A DNA stretch of 64,000 nt from Sediminibacterium ginsengisoli (GCF_900167075.1 NZ_FUWH01000003.1:124001-188000), one strand, 5' to 3'. Shown: positions 46,301 through 54,576, counted from the first letter of the stretch. The notes: generated from the letters alone by a model not told the origin. A program made the numbers and translations.

Positions 46301-46591
46301 GTATTTTACCTCCCTGGTCTGAAAGCCCACCGAGCTTACCACCAGTGTTTCGCCGGAGCTGATGGTGATGGCAAAGCCACCCAGCTCATCGGTAACGGTT
46401 GTACGTCCCGTAGCTCCTTTGATGCTTATGCTCGCATTAACAACAGGCTGGTTGTTAGCGGCATTCACCACTTTACCACTCAGCTTTTTTTGCTGGGCCA
46501 TTGCCGGCATAAACAGCAGAAGTGACAGGAGGGAGAGAAGACAAAGCCTCCCGATTCCTTTTTTTGCTTCAGCAGTTGATTGTTTACTCAT
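43361..46591 (-). CDS. SusC/RagA-type TonB-linked outer-membrane transporter
   Basis: This 1076-residue protein has a signal peptide ending near PAMAQ. A carboxypeptidase-regulatory-like domain (about 37-105), a TonB-box-like VVVTALGI and a plug domain (about 120-270, GVIVSGSSGK and KGPGAAALYGSRGANGAIMITTK) precede the beta-barrel. It imports large solutes across the outer membrane using TonB energy and the SusD lid encoded next. It lies between glpT and susD on the same strand, 33 bases from glpT, so import through the two membranes may be co-expressed. The substrate is inferred from context only. Confidence 0.95.
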   Translation of the reverse strand: MSKQSTAEAKKGIGRLCLLSLLSLLLFMPAMAQQKKLSGKVVNAANNQPVVNASISIKGATGRTTVTDELGGFAITISSGETLVVSSVGFQTREVKYTNQVVLTVQLSENVEQLQDVVVTALGIKREEKGLGYAVGKVNNEQLTDALSNNWSNALQGKVAGINILKSGGGPAGSNRIVLRGETSLSGGGEALIVIDGVIVSGSSGKLTGSKGSGSYLDSDSPTDFGSSLSDINPEDIESVTVLKGPGAAALYGSRGANGAIMITTKSGRGAQKGLGITFNSNTTLETISRWPDYQYEYGQGAAGQDTWYSYNATADGASTRSTSSAWGPKFDGQKYFQYDPVTRTTGAQRTDWVPYKNNHKDFFQTGKTYTNSVTVEGGNSNGTSARFSYTNLKNTWIIPNTGYSRNTVALSVNQKVSDKLQIATKINYTNRSSDNLPSTGYNNQTIMYFIRGLTPNMDMNWFKDYWAPGQVGLVQTRPFSSLLDNPYLQAYEMLNKSNRNGVVGNISATYNLSKEFSLMVRSSIDFSAEARSQQRPKNTNKFADGMYRTQNIYAQEITTDFLARYNRKINSDFTVNASVGGSSLKNKYIRDEVRADKLLYPGIFTFANSKVVPVSLPYRSQYAVNSLYGLAQLSYKNRYFIDYTGRNDWTSVLATPTSPGNSSFYYQSVNASAILSEAFKLPAFVSYLKLRASYSSVGSGGTDPYLTAYVYNPTLFPSGLSNPTSIANPDLKPLRTVSKEIGTEAKLFGSRLTLDVAVYENNTNDQITPIPIDRAAGYNSTVLNMGTVRNRGIEVQVNGTVIKSKTKNGLNWSLYGTYSSNRSKILSLPADLETMVLSTGPANRGSIEARNGGRMGDLYGLGYERSPDGQIVYNAQGIPVLGQTIKYLGNTTPDWKGSLGSEFRYKQFRLNLLFDAQFGAVGYSLTTAVLSEEGKLTKTLPGRYNGITGVGVQMNPDGTYRPNDVMATNIQAYYNGHFNRDNVEANTFSTDFIKFREARLDYTFSPALLKKLRLQRATIGVYGRDLLMFTNWPAFDPEFGTLGSNANGDGVINAGFEIGQFPSTRSFGVNLVVGF

Positions 46592-46624
46592 AACAGTTCT
46601 TGTTTTTGTAGCGGGTTTTGATTT

Positions 46625-47944
46625 TTATTTTTTCCATGTAAATGCTGTGAACACAATCGATAATACACAGGCAGCAACGAGTACAATAAAGCCTCCGTCC
46701 CAGCCCCATTTATCTACCACATGTCCCATGGCGATGTTGGCAAACAATGCACCGCCGAGGTAACCGAACAAACCGGTAAAGCCTGCTGCGGTTCCGGCTG
46801 CTTTCTTGGGAACAAGATCAAGCGCCTGCACACCGATCAGCATCACCGGTCCGTAGATCAGAAAACCGATCACCACCAGTGCGATATTATCTACCAGCGG
46901 ATTTCCGGGAGGATTTTTCCAGTAAACGATCACTGCTACCAGTACCAGTAACATATAGATGATGGTAGCAGGTGCACGCCTTCCCTTAAAAATTTTATCG
47001 CTCAGCCAGCCGCAGAGAATGGTACCCGGAATACCGGCATACTCATATGCGAAATAGGCCCAGCCGGATTCTTTCATAGAAAACCCTTTCGCTTCCTTCA
47101 GGTAAGTGGGTGCCCAGTCGAGCACACCATAACGAACGAGGTACACGAAAATGTTTGCCAATGCTATATACCAGAGTACTTTATTGAACAGTACATAATC
47201 CAGAAAGATCCTTTTGGCGCTCAGTTCCTTTTCCTGCTCTGCAGAATAATCAGGTGCTTTTTCATTTTTATATTCTTCGATGGATGGAAGGCCGCAGGAT
47301 TGAGGTGTATCCCTGATCAGTATAAACGCGATCAGCGCTACGACCAAAGCAATGATGCCAGGGAAATAAAATTTACTCTGCCAGGTAGCGAAAATTGCAA
47401 CACCTGCAATGGAAAGCGGGCCAACAAGACCGCCGCCGATATTATGCGCCACATTCCAGATCGACATCCACAGTCCGCGTTCTTTCAGCGAGAACCAGTG
47501 CACCACAACACGTCCTGAAGGAGGCCAGCCCATTCCCTGGAACCAGCCGTTGATGAAAAGCAATCCGAACATGATCGCAATAGAGCTTGTTGCAAATGGG
47601 AACACACCCATCATGATCATACACAAAGCAGAAAGTACAAGACCGATCGGAAGGAAGCGACGCGCATTACTTCTGTCAGACACATTTCCCATCAGGAATT
47701 TGCTCAGACCATAGGCAATGGATACGCCTGATAATGCAAAGCCAAGATCTCCTTTTGAAAAACCCTGCTCTACCAGATCGGGCATCGCCATTGAAAAGTT
47801 CTTACGGACAAGGTAGTATCCTGCATAGCCGATAAATATACCGGCAAAGACCTGCAACCTTAATTTTTTATAGGTTGGATCTATTGCTTCTTTTGGAAGA
47901 AGAGGCTTATGGGCAGCCGGTTGCAGGAAGCTAGGAATCTTCAT
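46625..47944 (-). CDS. glpT: Glycerol-3-phosphate transporter (MFS)
   Basis: This 439-residue inner-membrane antiporter of the organophosphate:phosphate family has 12 predicted helices. The N-terminal [19 protein letters not shown] contains the conserved substrate-binding Arg, and [19 protein letters not shown] is the family signature. It brings glycerol-3-phosphate into the cell in exchange for phosphate. It is upstream of susC (33 bases) and downstream of glpD (135-base gap, which could hold its own promoter). Confidence 0.94.
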   Translation of the reverse strand: MKIPSFLQPAAHKPLLPKEAIDPTYKKLRLQVFAGIFIGYAGYYLVRKNFSMAMPDLVEQGFSKGDLGFALSGVSIAYGLSKFLMGNVSDRSNARRFLPIGLVLSALCMIMMGVFPFATSSIAIMFGLLFINGWFQGMGWPPSGRVVVHWFSLKERGLWMSIWNVAHNIGGGLVGPLSIAGVAIFATWQSKFYFPGIIALVVALIAFILIRDTPQSCGLPSIEEYKNEKAPDYSAEQEKELSAKRIFLDYVLFNKVLWYIALANIFVYLVRYGVLDWAPTYLKEAKGFSMKESGWAYFAYEYAGIPGTILCGWLSDKIFKGRRAPATIIYMLLVLVAVIVYWKNPPGNPLVDNIALVVIGFLIYGPVMLIGVQALDLVPKKAAGTAAGFTGLFGYLGGALFANIAMGHVVDKWGWDGGFIVLVAACVLSIVFTAFTWKK

Positions 47945-48079
47945 ATAGCGCGCTCGTTATTGGTTTATATCTGCCATTGTTATTATTTTATTCGGGGCGG
48001 CAAGATATTATAGAACCCCATTTTAAAAACTCTTTCGACAACACTTTACAATATGTTAATGTGGTCGTCATATTCAGGT

Positions 48080-49663
48080 TTAATTCAATTTATAGTGTTC
48101 TGCCAGCTCTTTAAATGCATGCACCTGTTCTTCTATCCACTGTTCGTCTTTTCCAAGTGCTTTTGCCATGATGGCGGCAACCGGTTCCGCAATGCGGACA
48201 CTCTCTTTTGCATCCAGCAGTAACGCCCGCGTTCTGCGTGATAATACGTCCTCAAGCGTCCGTGCCATTTCATGCTCAACAGCCCATAATACCTGAACTT
48301 CATGGATATGCAGGCTTTCGCTGATCCAGTTGTCCGCATTTCCATTCATACGCTGACGCAATAATCCTGCATCACTTCCATAGAAATACAGCGGATCATT
48401 CCAGTCCATATTATCCGCAGCTCCATGTACATGCAAATGCTCTGTTGCTGTCTGTCTTTGTTTCCAGTGTAATTCCTTCTCGATCCTGTTGATCATGTCT
48501 TCGCCCATCTTGCGGTAAGTGGTCCACTTGCCTCCGAGTATGGTAAACAATCCTGATCCGGTAACCATGATCTTATGGCTGCGAGAAATTTCTTTGGTGC
48601 GTTGTCCGTCACCCTGTGGTGCGGCAAGCGGACGAAGGCCTGCAAACACACTCAGCACATCCGAACGTTGCGGATGTGTGGTGAGATAACCTGCAGCAGT
48701 ATCGAGAATAAACTGGATCTCCTGTTCCAGTGCAACGGGCTCGAGACTTGCCGCATCGATCGGGGTATCTGTTGTACCAACCACAAGTTTATCATGCCAG
48801 GGCACAACAAACAGTACACGGCCATCTGCAGTTTTAGGGATCATCAGTGCGGTAGACGAATCCTGGAATTTTTTATCCAGCACAACATGTACACCCTGGC
48901 TCACACAAATGCTTTTGGGAGCTGAGGGATTATCCATCTTTAATATATCATCTACAAAAACACCTGTGGCATTGATCACAGCCTTGCCTTTGATCTCGAA
49001 AGATCTTCCTGTTTCCGTGTCCTGCGCTTTAACGCCTGTGATCTTATCACCGGTTTTGAGCAGGCCGGTTACTTTTATATAATTAATGGCATAACCCCCT
49101 TTTTCAAAAATGGTCTGGGCAAGGTTGATAGCCAGTCGCGAGTCATCAAATTGCCCGTCGTGATAAAGCACCCCGCCTACCAAACCCTGTTGTTTGATGC
49201 TCGGAAGTCTTTCAATGGTTTCTTTGCGGGAAATGAATATGGAAGAACCCAGGCTTAACCTGCCCGAGATCCAATCGTATAATTTAAGACCGATGGTGTA
49301 CTTGATCTTGTCGAAAAAACTGTAGACAGGAATAACGAACGACTGGTTACGAACCAGGTGCGGTGCATTTTTATACAGCAATCCGCGCTCTACGCTTGCT
49401 TCACGCACCAGTGCAATATCGCCCTGGGCAAGATAACGCACACCACCGTGTACCAGTTTGGTGCTTTTGCTGGAAGTGGATTTTGCAAAGTCTGACTGTT
49501 CGAGCAATAAAACCTTGTAACCTCTTGAAGCGGCTTCCAGTGCAGCTCCCAGCCCGGTAGCCCCACCGCCGATCACAATAATATCCCATTCTGTACCGGT
49601 GTTCTCCAGTACAGGGATGCATTCCTTACGAATCATTCTTTCTCCCTGCAGCAATCTTGTCAT
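48080..49663 (-). CDS. glpD: Glycerol-3-phosphate dehydrogenase (FAD, respiratory)
   Basis: This 527-residue flavoprotein oxidises glycerol-3-phosphate to dihydroxyacetone phosphate and feeds electrons to menaquinone. The FAD site is IIVIGGGATGLGAALEAASRG. Other DAO-family blocks are KSTKLVHGGVRYL, KAVINATGVFVDDI and LGGKWTTYRKMGEDM. The C-terminal DAO_C domain is complete. It is the first gene of the minus-strand glycerol block and divergent from the GlpR-like regulator across a 257-base A/T-rich gap that holds a perfect dyad. Confidence 0.95.
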   Translation of the reverse strand: MTRLLQGERMIRKECIPVLENTGTEWDIIVIGGGATGLGAALEAASRGYKVLLLEQSDFAKSTSSKSTKLVHGGVRYLAQGDIALVREASVERGLLYKNAPHLVRNQSFVIPVYSFFDKIKYTIGLKLYDWISGRLSLGSSIFISRKETIERLPSIKQQGLVGGVLYHDGQFDDSRLAINLAQTIFEKGGYAINYIKVTGLLKTGDKITGVKAQDTETGRSFEIKGKAVINATGVFVDDILKMDNPSAPKSICVSQGVHVVLDKKFQDSSTALMIPKTADGRVLFVVPWHDKLVVGTTDTPIDAASLEPVALEQEIQFILDTAAGYLTTHPQRSDVLSVFAGLRPLAAPQGDGQRTKEISRSHKIMVTGSGLFTILGGKWTTYRKMGEDMINRIEKELHWKQRQTATEHLHVHGAADNMDWNDPLYFYGSDAGLLRQRMNGNADNWISESLHIHEVQVLWAVEHEMARTLEDVLSRRTRALLLDAKESVRIAEPVAAIMAKALGKDEQWIEEQVHAFKELAEHYKLN

Positions 49664-49685
49664 TACCTTTCGTTTATTTCACTTC

Positions 49686-49710
49686 GTTTCGATAAATCAC
49701 AAATCGAAAC
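49686..49710. promoter_or_regulatory. Candidate GlpR/DeoR operator between glpD and its regulator
   Basis: GTTTCGAT-9-ATCGAAAC is a perfect 8-bp dyad 23 bases upstream of the glpD ATG. Two related TTTCGTTT/TTCGTTTCG elements lie between it and the gene. GlpR proteins of the DeoR family bind TTCG/CGAA-containing repeats. The rest of this 257-base gap is A/T-rich without other clear structure. Confidence 0.5.
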
Positions 49711-49891
49711 AAATAAAAAGTAGAATGAAAGTAAAAACAATTATTCAAAACAAATAGAAAAACAAAAAAATAATATTACGAAGCACGACAAAAAGAATTT
49801 TCCAGGACTATTATTGTATGTTTTCATATTGATAATCAATTAATTAACAGACAATTATTACCCGCAATTCGCCTTTTTCGGAATATATAGC

Positions 49892-49899
49892 TAAGTTTG
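49892..49899 (+). promoter_or_regulatory. Candidate -7 promoter element of the GlpR-like gene
   Basis: TAAGTTTG is an exact match to TAnnTTTG, ending 21 bases before the ATG at 49921. No clear TTTG -33 element is at the usual distance. Confidence 0.5.
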
Positions 49900-49920
49900 A
49901 CGGGTTAACGAGTGCCGCTT

Positions 49921-50685
49921 ATGAGTAATCTTACGACCCGTCACCAGCACATTCTTGCGAAACTTAAAAAAGTAGGCAGTGTGGAAGTGCTGGATCTCTG
50001 CGAAGAACTGAAAGTCTCTTCAGTAACCATCCGAAAGGACCTGAAACTGCTGGAAGACAAGAACCTCCTCTACAGGACCCATGGCGGCGGCACTTTAAAA
50101 AACCCTTATGCCGGAGATCGCTCCGTAAATGAAAAGGAAAAGATCAATGCTTCCGAAAAGGAAAATATCGGCAAGGCAGCAGCCGCACTGATAGAGCAGA
50201 ACGACTGTATTGTGATCGGTTCCGGAACCACCGTGCAGGCACTGGCCAGGCATATACAACCGCAGGGAAGTCTTACGGTGATCACAGCTGCGCTTCCCGT
50301 AGCAGCTACGCTCATTCATCATCCCGAAACGGAAATACTGCAGTTGGGCGGTGTATTGCGTAAAAGCTCGCTCTCTGCCACCGGCTCTTACGCAGAGAAA
50401 ATCCTGGATGATTTTTCCTGCAGCAAGTTCTTCCTCGGTGTAGACGGGATCGATGTTGAGTTCGGTCTCACTACTACCAATGCCGCCGAAGCACAACTGA
50501 ACCGGAAGATGATCAAGATTGCACAGAAGACGATCGTACTGGCCGATTCATCCAAATTCGGCAAACGCGGTTACGGAAAGATCTGCCGCCTCGAAGATGT
50601 ACAGCAGATCATTACAGATAAAGGTATTTCCCCGCATACTGCCGGCGTGCTCAAGAGCATGGGCATTGAAGTAACCATCGTATAA
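49921..50685 (+). CDS. glpR: DeoR-family regulator, probable glycerol regulon repressor
   Basis: The protein has 254 residues from the ATG at 49921. A GTG three codons earlier is possible but less likely. The N-terminal winged HTH (TTRHQHILAKLKKVGSVEVLDLCEELKVSSVTIRKDL) and the sugar-phosphate-sensing DeoRC domain with VIGSGTTVQALARHI and LADSSKFGKRGYGK are complete. Its divergent placement from glpD, next to a TTCGAT dyad, points to control of the glycerol block, with glycerol-3-phosphate as the likely inducer. This is inference by analogy with known GlpR. The tadA gene starts only 15 bases downstream. Confidence 0.85.
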   Translation: MSNLTTRHQHILAKLKKVGSVEVLDLCEELKVSSVTIRKDLKLLEDKNLLYRTHGGGTLKNPYAGDRSVNEKEKINASEKENIGKAAAALIEQNDCIVIGSGTTVQALARHIQPQGSLTVITAALPVAATLIHHPETEILQLGGVLRKSSLSATGSYAEKILDDFSCSKFFLGVDGIDVEFGLTTTNAAEAQLNRKMIKIAQKTIVLADSSKFGKRGYGKICRLEDVQQIITDKGISPHTAGVLKSMGIEVTIV

Positions 50686-50700
50686 CCAGGCGCTCATTAC

Positions 50701-51144
50701 ATGCAATACGACGATACATATTATATGCAGCAGGCCCTTAAGGAAGCGCAGCAGGCCTACGATGCGGGAGAAGTTCCCGTAGGCGCGATCGTGGTGATGA
50801 ACAACCGCATTATTGCACGCGGACATAACCAGGTAGAAATGCTGAACGATTCTACTGCCCATGCGGAAATTATTGCCCTTACTTCGGCCTACAATTATCT
50901 CGGTTCAAAATATCTTCCCGAAGCAACATTGTATGTAACCGTTGAGCCCTGCCTTATGTGCTGCGGCGCGCTGTACTGGGGGAAGATCGGAAAGATCGTT
51001 TATGGTGCCGATGATGAGAAGAACGGCTATAAACACATTACACAGGAGAATTGGCCCTTCCATCCCAAAACAGAACTGGTTAAAGGGATCCTGGCCGGCG
51101 AATGTGCAGAACTGATGCGCGCTTTCTTCCGGGAAAGAAGATAA
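50701..51144 (+). CDS. tadA: tRNA-specific adenosine deaminase
   Basis: This 147-residue zinc deaminase converts the wobble adenosine of tRNA-Arg(ACG) to inosine. The active site is HAE (residues 54-56) and PCLMC (83-87), with the N-terminal EVPVGAIVV strand typical of TadA. A late FFRERR tail is common in the family. It follows the GlpR-like gene by 15 bases, probably by chance of operon packing rather than shared function. Confidence 0.94.
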   Translation: MQYDDTYYMQQALKEAQQAYDAGEVPVGAIVVMNNRIIARGHNQVEMLNDSTAHAEIIALTSAYNYLGSKYLPEATLYVTVEPCLMCCGALYWGKIGKIVYGADDEKNGYKHITQENWPFHPKTELVKGILAGECAELMRAFFRERR

Positions 51145-51204
51145 CCCAGGCTTTCGTGACACGGAAGATTTCATTTAATAACACGCATTCTTAACGGTAA
51201 GCAT

Positions 51205-51212
51205 TAAATTTG
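51205..51212 (+). promoter_or_regulatory. Candidate -7 promoter element of the superoxide dismutase gene
   Basis: TAAATTTG matches TAnnTTTG exactly and lies 57 bases before the ATG at 51270. It falls inside the open frame upstream of that ATG, so it also argues against a longer protein. Confidence 0.5.
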
Positions 51213-51269
51213 TGTACAGTTAAGATGTACGCATCTCTATTCTTTAATCATCCTTTTAAAACTTACGTT

Positions 51270-51875
51270 ATGGCTTTTACATTAGCACCTTTACCTTATG
51301 CATATGAAGCGTTAGAACCGCATATCGACACTACTACCATGCAGATCCACCATGGTAAGCACCACCAGGCTTATGTAGATAACCTGAATAAAGCTGTGGC
51401 AGGTACTCCCAACGAAGGAAAATCCCTCGAAGAACTGGTTGCAGCTGCAGGCAGCATCAGTCCCGCTGTACGTAACAATGGCGGCGGTCACTGGAACCAT
51501 ACTTTTTTCTGGGAAAGCCTTGCGGCTAATGCAGGCGGTACTCCTTCAGGTGCACTGGCCGATGCAATCAATGCAGCTTTCGGTTCTTTCGATGCATTCA
51601 AAGAAAAATTCGCTAACGCAGGTATGACCCGCTTCGGAAGCGGCTGGGCATGGCTGATCGTTAAAGACGGCAAACTCGAAGTATCTTCAACACCTAACCA
51701 AGACAATCCGCTGATGGATGTTGCTGAAGTAAAAGGTACTCCTATCCTCGGCGCAGATGTTTGGGAACATGCTTACTACCTCAAATACCAGAATCGCCGC
51801 GCTGATTACCTGGCTGCATTCTGGAATGTGGTGAACTGGAATAAAGTGGCTGAACGTTTTGCTGCCGCAAAATAA
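51270..51875 (+). CDS. sodA: Superoxide dismutase, Mn-type
   Basis: The protein has 201 residues from the ATG at 51270, where the usual [19 protein letters not shown] begins. It converts superoxide to oxygen and hydrogen peroxide. Metal ligand regions are [26 protein letters not shown] and [15 protein letters not shown]. The TPNQDNPLM sequence, with Gln at that place, is characteristic of manganese rather than iron enzymes, though cambialistic use cannot be excluded. It is monocistronic, with its own promoter match and a strong terminator. Confidence 0.93.
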   Translation: MAFTLAPLPYAYEALEPHIDTTTMQIHHGKHHQAYVDNLNKAVAGTPNEGKSLEELVAAAGSISPAVRNNGGGHWNHTFFWESLAANAGGTPSGALADAINAAFGSFDAFKEKFANAGMTRFGSGWAWLIVKDGKLEVSSTPNQDNPLMDVAEVKGTPILGADVWEHAYYLKYQNRRADYLAAFWNVVNWNKVAERFAAAK

Positions 51876-51904
51876 CCAGCTCTCCGAAAAATAGTTTTAC
51901 TTTG

Positions 51905-51933
51905 AAGTCCTGCTTAACCGCAGGGCTTTTTTT
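51905..51933 (+). terminator. Rho-independent terminator after sodA
   Basis: The stem AAGTCCTGC/GCAGGGCTT (51905-51913 with 51920-51928, one G-T pair) has a 6-base loop and is followed by TTTTT. Confidence 0.88.
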
Positions 51934-51965
51934 ATAATTGCTTAACCATCATCAAACCTTAAGAA

Positions 51966-52565
51966 ATGAAACAGCTGACTGCATGCCTGTTCCTGGTTGT
52001 ACTGTTATCTGCCTGTGCCGGTAACCAGAAAAAAGTAACTGTGCTGAGTAAAGGCGCTGCGGATGTAAATACCGACGCCAAAACAATTGTTGCCACCGAT
52101 GGCAGCGGACATGAAGAAAAAACCGTGACCGTTTCCGGCGACAAAGTGGTGTTCAAACTCCAGTCGCCGGCGGGTGATGCAAGTGTTGAGCTCAAGGAAA
52201 ATGGTTATTATATCATCAACGTGAAAAACGATACCATCATCGGCAGTTATGTACCTTACAATGCGCCAAAGCAAACACAGGATGTGATCTCACAGGATGT
52301 GCTGAAGCAACGTATCGATTCTCTCAACCAGTTGATAGAAAACAAGAATGTAAGTGCAGCCAACAGGAATTTCTATATCCTTCCTAACACTGCTGTGAGG
52401 ATCAGCGATAACCTGGATGCTATTGTTGTTACCCCTTATCACCAGATGCGCTCTATTGAAAAGACCGGCGATAAGGATCCTGAAGTTTACCGCTTCTACA
52501 GCATCAAGGAAATGCGTGAAAATATCGCCAAGTTACAGGCGCTTACCGTTCCTGATAAAAAATAA
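51966..52565 (+). CDS. Hypothetical lipoprotein
   Basis: This 199-residue protein has a lipoprotein signal (CLFLVVLLSACAGNQKK). A beta-rich region around residues 50-105 (TVTVSGDKVVFKLQSP, ELKENGYYIINV) is followed by a helical stretch with VLKQRIDSLNQLIENKN. I recognise no family. It is probably anchored in the envelope. It stands alone between the sodA terminator and a terminator of its own, convergent with yidD. Confidence 0.65.
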   Translation: MKQLTACLFLVVLLSACAGNQKKVTVLSKGAADVNTDAKTIVATDGSGHEEKTVTVSGDKVVFKLQSPAGDASVELKENGYYIINVKNDTIIGSYVPYNAPKQTQDVISQDVLKQRIDSLNQLIENKNVSAANRNFYILPNTAVRISDNLDAIVVTPYHQMRSIEKTGDKDPEVYRFYSIKEMRENIAKLQALTVPDKK

Positions 52566-52586
52566 ACACTCTGTTCTAAAATACCG

Positions 52587-52620
52587 AAGCGTGGATGCAG
52601 CAATGTATCCGCGCTTTTTT
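52587..52620 (+). terminator. Rho-independent terminator after the hypothetical lipoprotein
   Basis: The stem AAGCGTGGAT/ATCCGCGCTT (52587-52596 with 52607-52616, one G-T pair) has a 10-base loop and is followed by TTTT. It touches the stop codon of the convergent yidD gene. Confidence 0.82.
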
Positions 52621-52849
52621 ATGGTACGGGGTCATACCCGCTGCCGCCTCCGGGTCTGCACCTGCTGATTCGTTTTGCAGCGAGCCAGGTTCCCCTGAAC
52701 ACACCATGTTTTTTCAGCGCTTCCGAGGCATATTGGGAGCAGGTTGGTGTAAAGCGGCACTTAGGCCCCATCATTGGCGAGATCACCAGCTGGTAGATCT
52801 TGATGAGCAGGATAAAAGGATATGCAAGTATTTTAAGGATGCTTTTCAT
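52619..52849 (-). CDS. yidD: Membrane protein insertion efficiency factor YidD
   Basis: This 76-residue protein has the YidD signature [18 protein letters not shown] followed by GWLAAKR-like basic residues and a final GGSGYDPVP. It assists YidC-dependent membrane insertion at the inner membrane. It overlaps the rnpA 3' end by 17 bases, the classic rpmH-rnpA-yidD order, and is probably translated by coupling. Confidence 0.93.
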   Translation of the reverse strand: MKSILKILAYPFILLIKIYQLVISPMMGPKCRFTPTCSQYASEALKKHGVFRGTWLAAKRISRCRPGGGSGYDPVP

Positions 52850-53225
52850 TGCCCAGTTCTTTTATAAGCCTGTTAAGCACTTGCGGCATTTTCTGACCGA
52901 GCAGGTCTTTCTCAGGCAGTTCCCTGCCGATGTACAGAAAAAAAACAGCCACACCATAAGCCTGCGTTTCCATAAATGTATGCAGTTCCTGTTTGTTGAG
53001 CCTGTAATGTTCACGCAGCAAACGTTTGATCCGGTTACGTTGTACTGCCTTTTTGAAGTTCCGCGCGCTAACGCCCACACCCGCATTGACCCCGGTATGT
53101 TCCTGCTGCATGTAAAAGACCTTTACCGGGAATACCAGGAAGCTTTTCCCGCCCGCAAACAGGCTTTCCAGCTGCTTGCGGCTCTTGAGCTTTTCTTTAC
53201 GGTTATAGGAGAATTGAGATGCCAT
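52833..53225 (-). CDS. rnpA: Ribonuclease P protein component
   Basis: This 130-residue basic protein partners the RNase P RNA in tRNA 5' processing. The hallmark RNR motif is in [16 protein letters not shown], after [11 protein letters not shown]. Its length is typical. It lies between rpmH and yidD and overlaps yidD by 17 bases. A hairpin with a T-run separates it from rpmH. Confidence 0.94.
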   Translation of the reverse strand: MASQFSYNRKEKLKSRKQLESLFAGGKSFLVFPVKVFYMQQEHTGVNAGVGVSARNFKKAVQRNRIKRLLREHYRLNKQELHTFMETQAYGVAVFFLYIGRELPEKDLLGQKMPQVLNRLIKELGNEKHP

Positions 53226-53240
53226 TTATGCTACGAAACT

Positions 53241-53276
53241 AAAAAAGTCCCGATCCGCAGGAGCGGAACGGGACTT
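53241..53276 (-). terminator. Hairpin terminator or attenuator between rpmH and rnpA
   Basis: Stems AAGTCCCG/CGGGACTT and TCCGC/GCGGA, separated by one A-A mismatch, form around an AGGA loop. On the minus strand TTTT follows. It ends rpmH messages and may limit read-through into rnpA, which starts 16 bases later. Confidence 0.75.
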
Positions 53277-53315
53277 ATATTTTTTCATGATCTGTTCCTT
53301 TAACGGAACGATCGC

Positions 53316-53471
53316 TTATTTTAATCCTTTTTCGCTGGAAACCGTGAGTTTCTTGCGACCTTTCGCACGGCGGCTTGCCAGTACTTTACGGCCATTCGCT
53401 GTTGCCATACGTTTGCGGAATCCGTGAACGGATTTACGGCGGCGCTTATGCGGTTGAAATGTACGTTTCAT
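53316..53471 (-). CDS. rpmH: Ribosomal protein L34
   Basis: This 51-residue basic protein starts [18 protein letters not shown] and continues with [20 protein letters not shown], the invariant L34 sequence. It belongs to the large ribosomal subunit. It is too short for a usual ORF cut-off but is unmistakable. It heads the rpmH-rnpA-yidD cluster. A promoter match lies about 80 bases upstream and a hairpin terminator downstream. Confidence 0.98.
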   Translation of the reverse strand: MKRTFQPHKRRRKSVHGFRKRMATANGRKVLASRRAKGRKKLTVSSEKGLK

Positions 53472-53551
53472 AATTACGTTGTTTAACTAACCCAAAAAAA
53501 TTGTTTCATTTCAATGCTGCAGTCACCATACTGCTGCCTGTGAAAGGACGG

Positions 53552-53559
53552 CAAAGGTA
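53552..53559 (-). promoter_or_regulatory. Candidate -7 promoter element of rpmH
   Basis: The minus strand reads TACCTTTG, an exact TAnnTTTG match, 80 bases upstream of the rpmH ATG. It lies in the 174-base gap between rpmH and murI, which otherwise shows no gene. Confidence 0.5.
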
Positions 53560-53645
53560 AGGGAATCCCATTAATATCCGTATCAGAAACAGGCGATTTT
53601 TAGGTGCTGCGGGACCGTTATTTAGAAAATTTCTATATAATGGCC

Positions 53646-54512
53646 TTACAAAACGGCTTTTATCCCGTTTCCGGCCGTCAGATCAACCTGGCTGGCTGCA
53701 ATTTCCCGGCCCATAAAGATCCGGCCATGCCTGTTGAAATCACTGGCCGAATCCGTCGTGTAGTACCTTACAGCAGCGTTCCGGCCACATTTTTCAGCCA
53801 GTTCCGGGTGTCTTTGCAGGTATTCTGCCAGGCTTGCAGCCACGATCTCACCTTGGGAAAGTATGGTTGTCCCCGGCGCACTGTACTTCCGGATCTTATC
53901 GATCAGCAGCGGGTAATGTGTGCAGGCCAGCAGTAAGGTATCGATCGAAGCTGATTTGGCGAGCAGTTGCTGCAGGTGCTGCTGTATAAAATAATCTGCC
54001 CCCGGCTTGTCGTATTCGTCATTCTCTACCAGCGGCACCCACATGGGACAGGCTTCCTGGTACACCTTCAGTCCGGGGAAAAAACGGGCTATTTCTATGG
54101 GATAACTTTCACTCAGAACGGTTCCGGCAGTACCAAGTACGCCTACATGGCCTGTTTTCGAATAGTTGCCTATTACTTCCGTAGTAGGCCTGATCACTCC
54201 AAGCACTCTTTTACCGGGACCGATCTTTGGAAGATCATTCTGCTGAATCGTACGCAATGCTTTTGCAGAAGCCGTATTACAGGCAAGGATCACCAGTTCG
54301 CAGCCCTGCCTGAAAAACCACTGTACACATTCAAGCGTATAGTGATAAACCGTTTCGAAAGACCTTGGGCCATAAGGTGCGCGGGCATTGTCGCCGAGAT
54401 AGATATAATCGTAATCCGGCAAGGACTTAACGATTTCCTTCAGAACAGTCAGGCCGCCATAGCCGCTGTCGAACACACCGATCGGAGCCTTTTGTTTTTC
54501 CTGCATAGCCAT
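53646..54512 (-). CDS. murI: Glutamate racemase
   Basis: The protein has 288 residues from the ATG at 54512; another ATG lies two codons later. It makes D-glutamate for peptidoglycan. Catalytic cysteines are in LACNTASAKAL and LLACTHYPLL. The N-terminus APIGVFDSGYGGLTV is typical. The open frame upstream to 54530 falls inside a terminator hairpin, so the ATG at 54512 is preferred. It is the last gene of the envelope cluster after two skp-like genes. Confidence 0.94.
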   Translation of the reverse strand: MAMQEKQKAPIGVFDSGYGGLTVLKEIVKSLPDYDYIYLGDNARAPYGPRSFETVYHYTLECVQWFFRQGCELVILACNTASAKALRTIQQNDLPKIGPGKRVLGVIRPTTEVIGNYSKTGHVGVLGTAGTVLSESYPIEIARFFPGLKVYQEACPMWVPLVENDEYDKPGADYFIQQHLQQLLAKSASIDTLLLACTHYPLLIDKIRKYSAPGTTILSQGEIVAASLAEYLQRHPELAEKCGRNAAVRYYTTDSASDFNRHGRIFMGREIAASQVDLTAGNGIKAVL

Positions 54513-54513
54513 C

Positions 54514-54551
54514 AAAATTACGGCCCTCACCGTTAATGATGAGGGCCGTAA
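54514..54551 (-). terminator. Rho-independent terminator between the skp-like gene and murI
   Basis: A 12-bp perfect stem TTACGGCCCTCA/TGAGGGCCGTAA (54518-54529 with 54540-54551) is followed on the minus strand by TTTTG. It ends directly before the murI ATG, so murI needs read-through or another promoter. Confidence 0.8.
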
Positions 54552-54576
54552 ACAATTCTTTTATGACGGGATCAGA

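Noticed and set aside
53646..53700. Plus-strand ORF start near 53604-53936 as a separate gene
   Set aside because: It is antisense to murI. It has no recognisable domain and the murI frame has full catalytic motifs.
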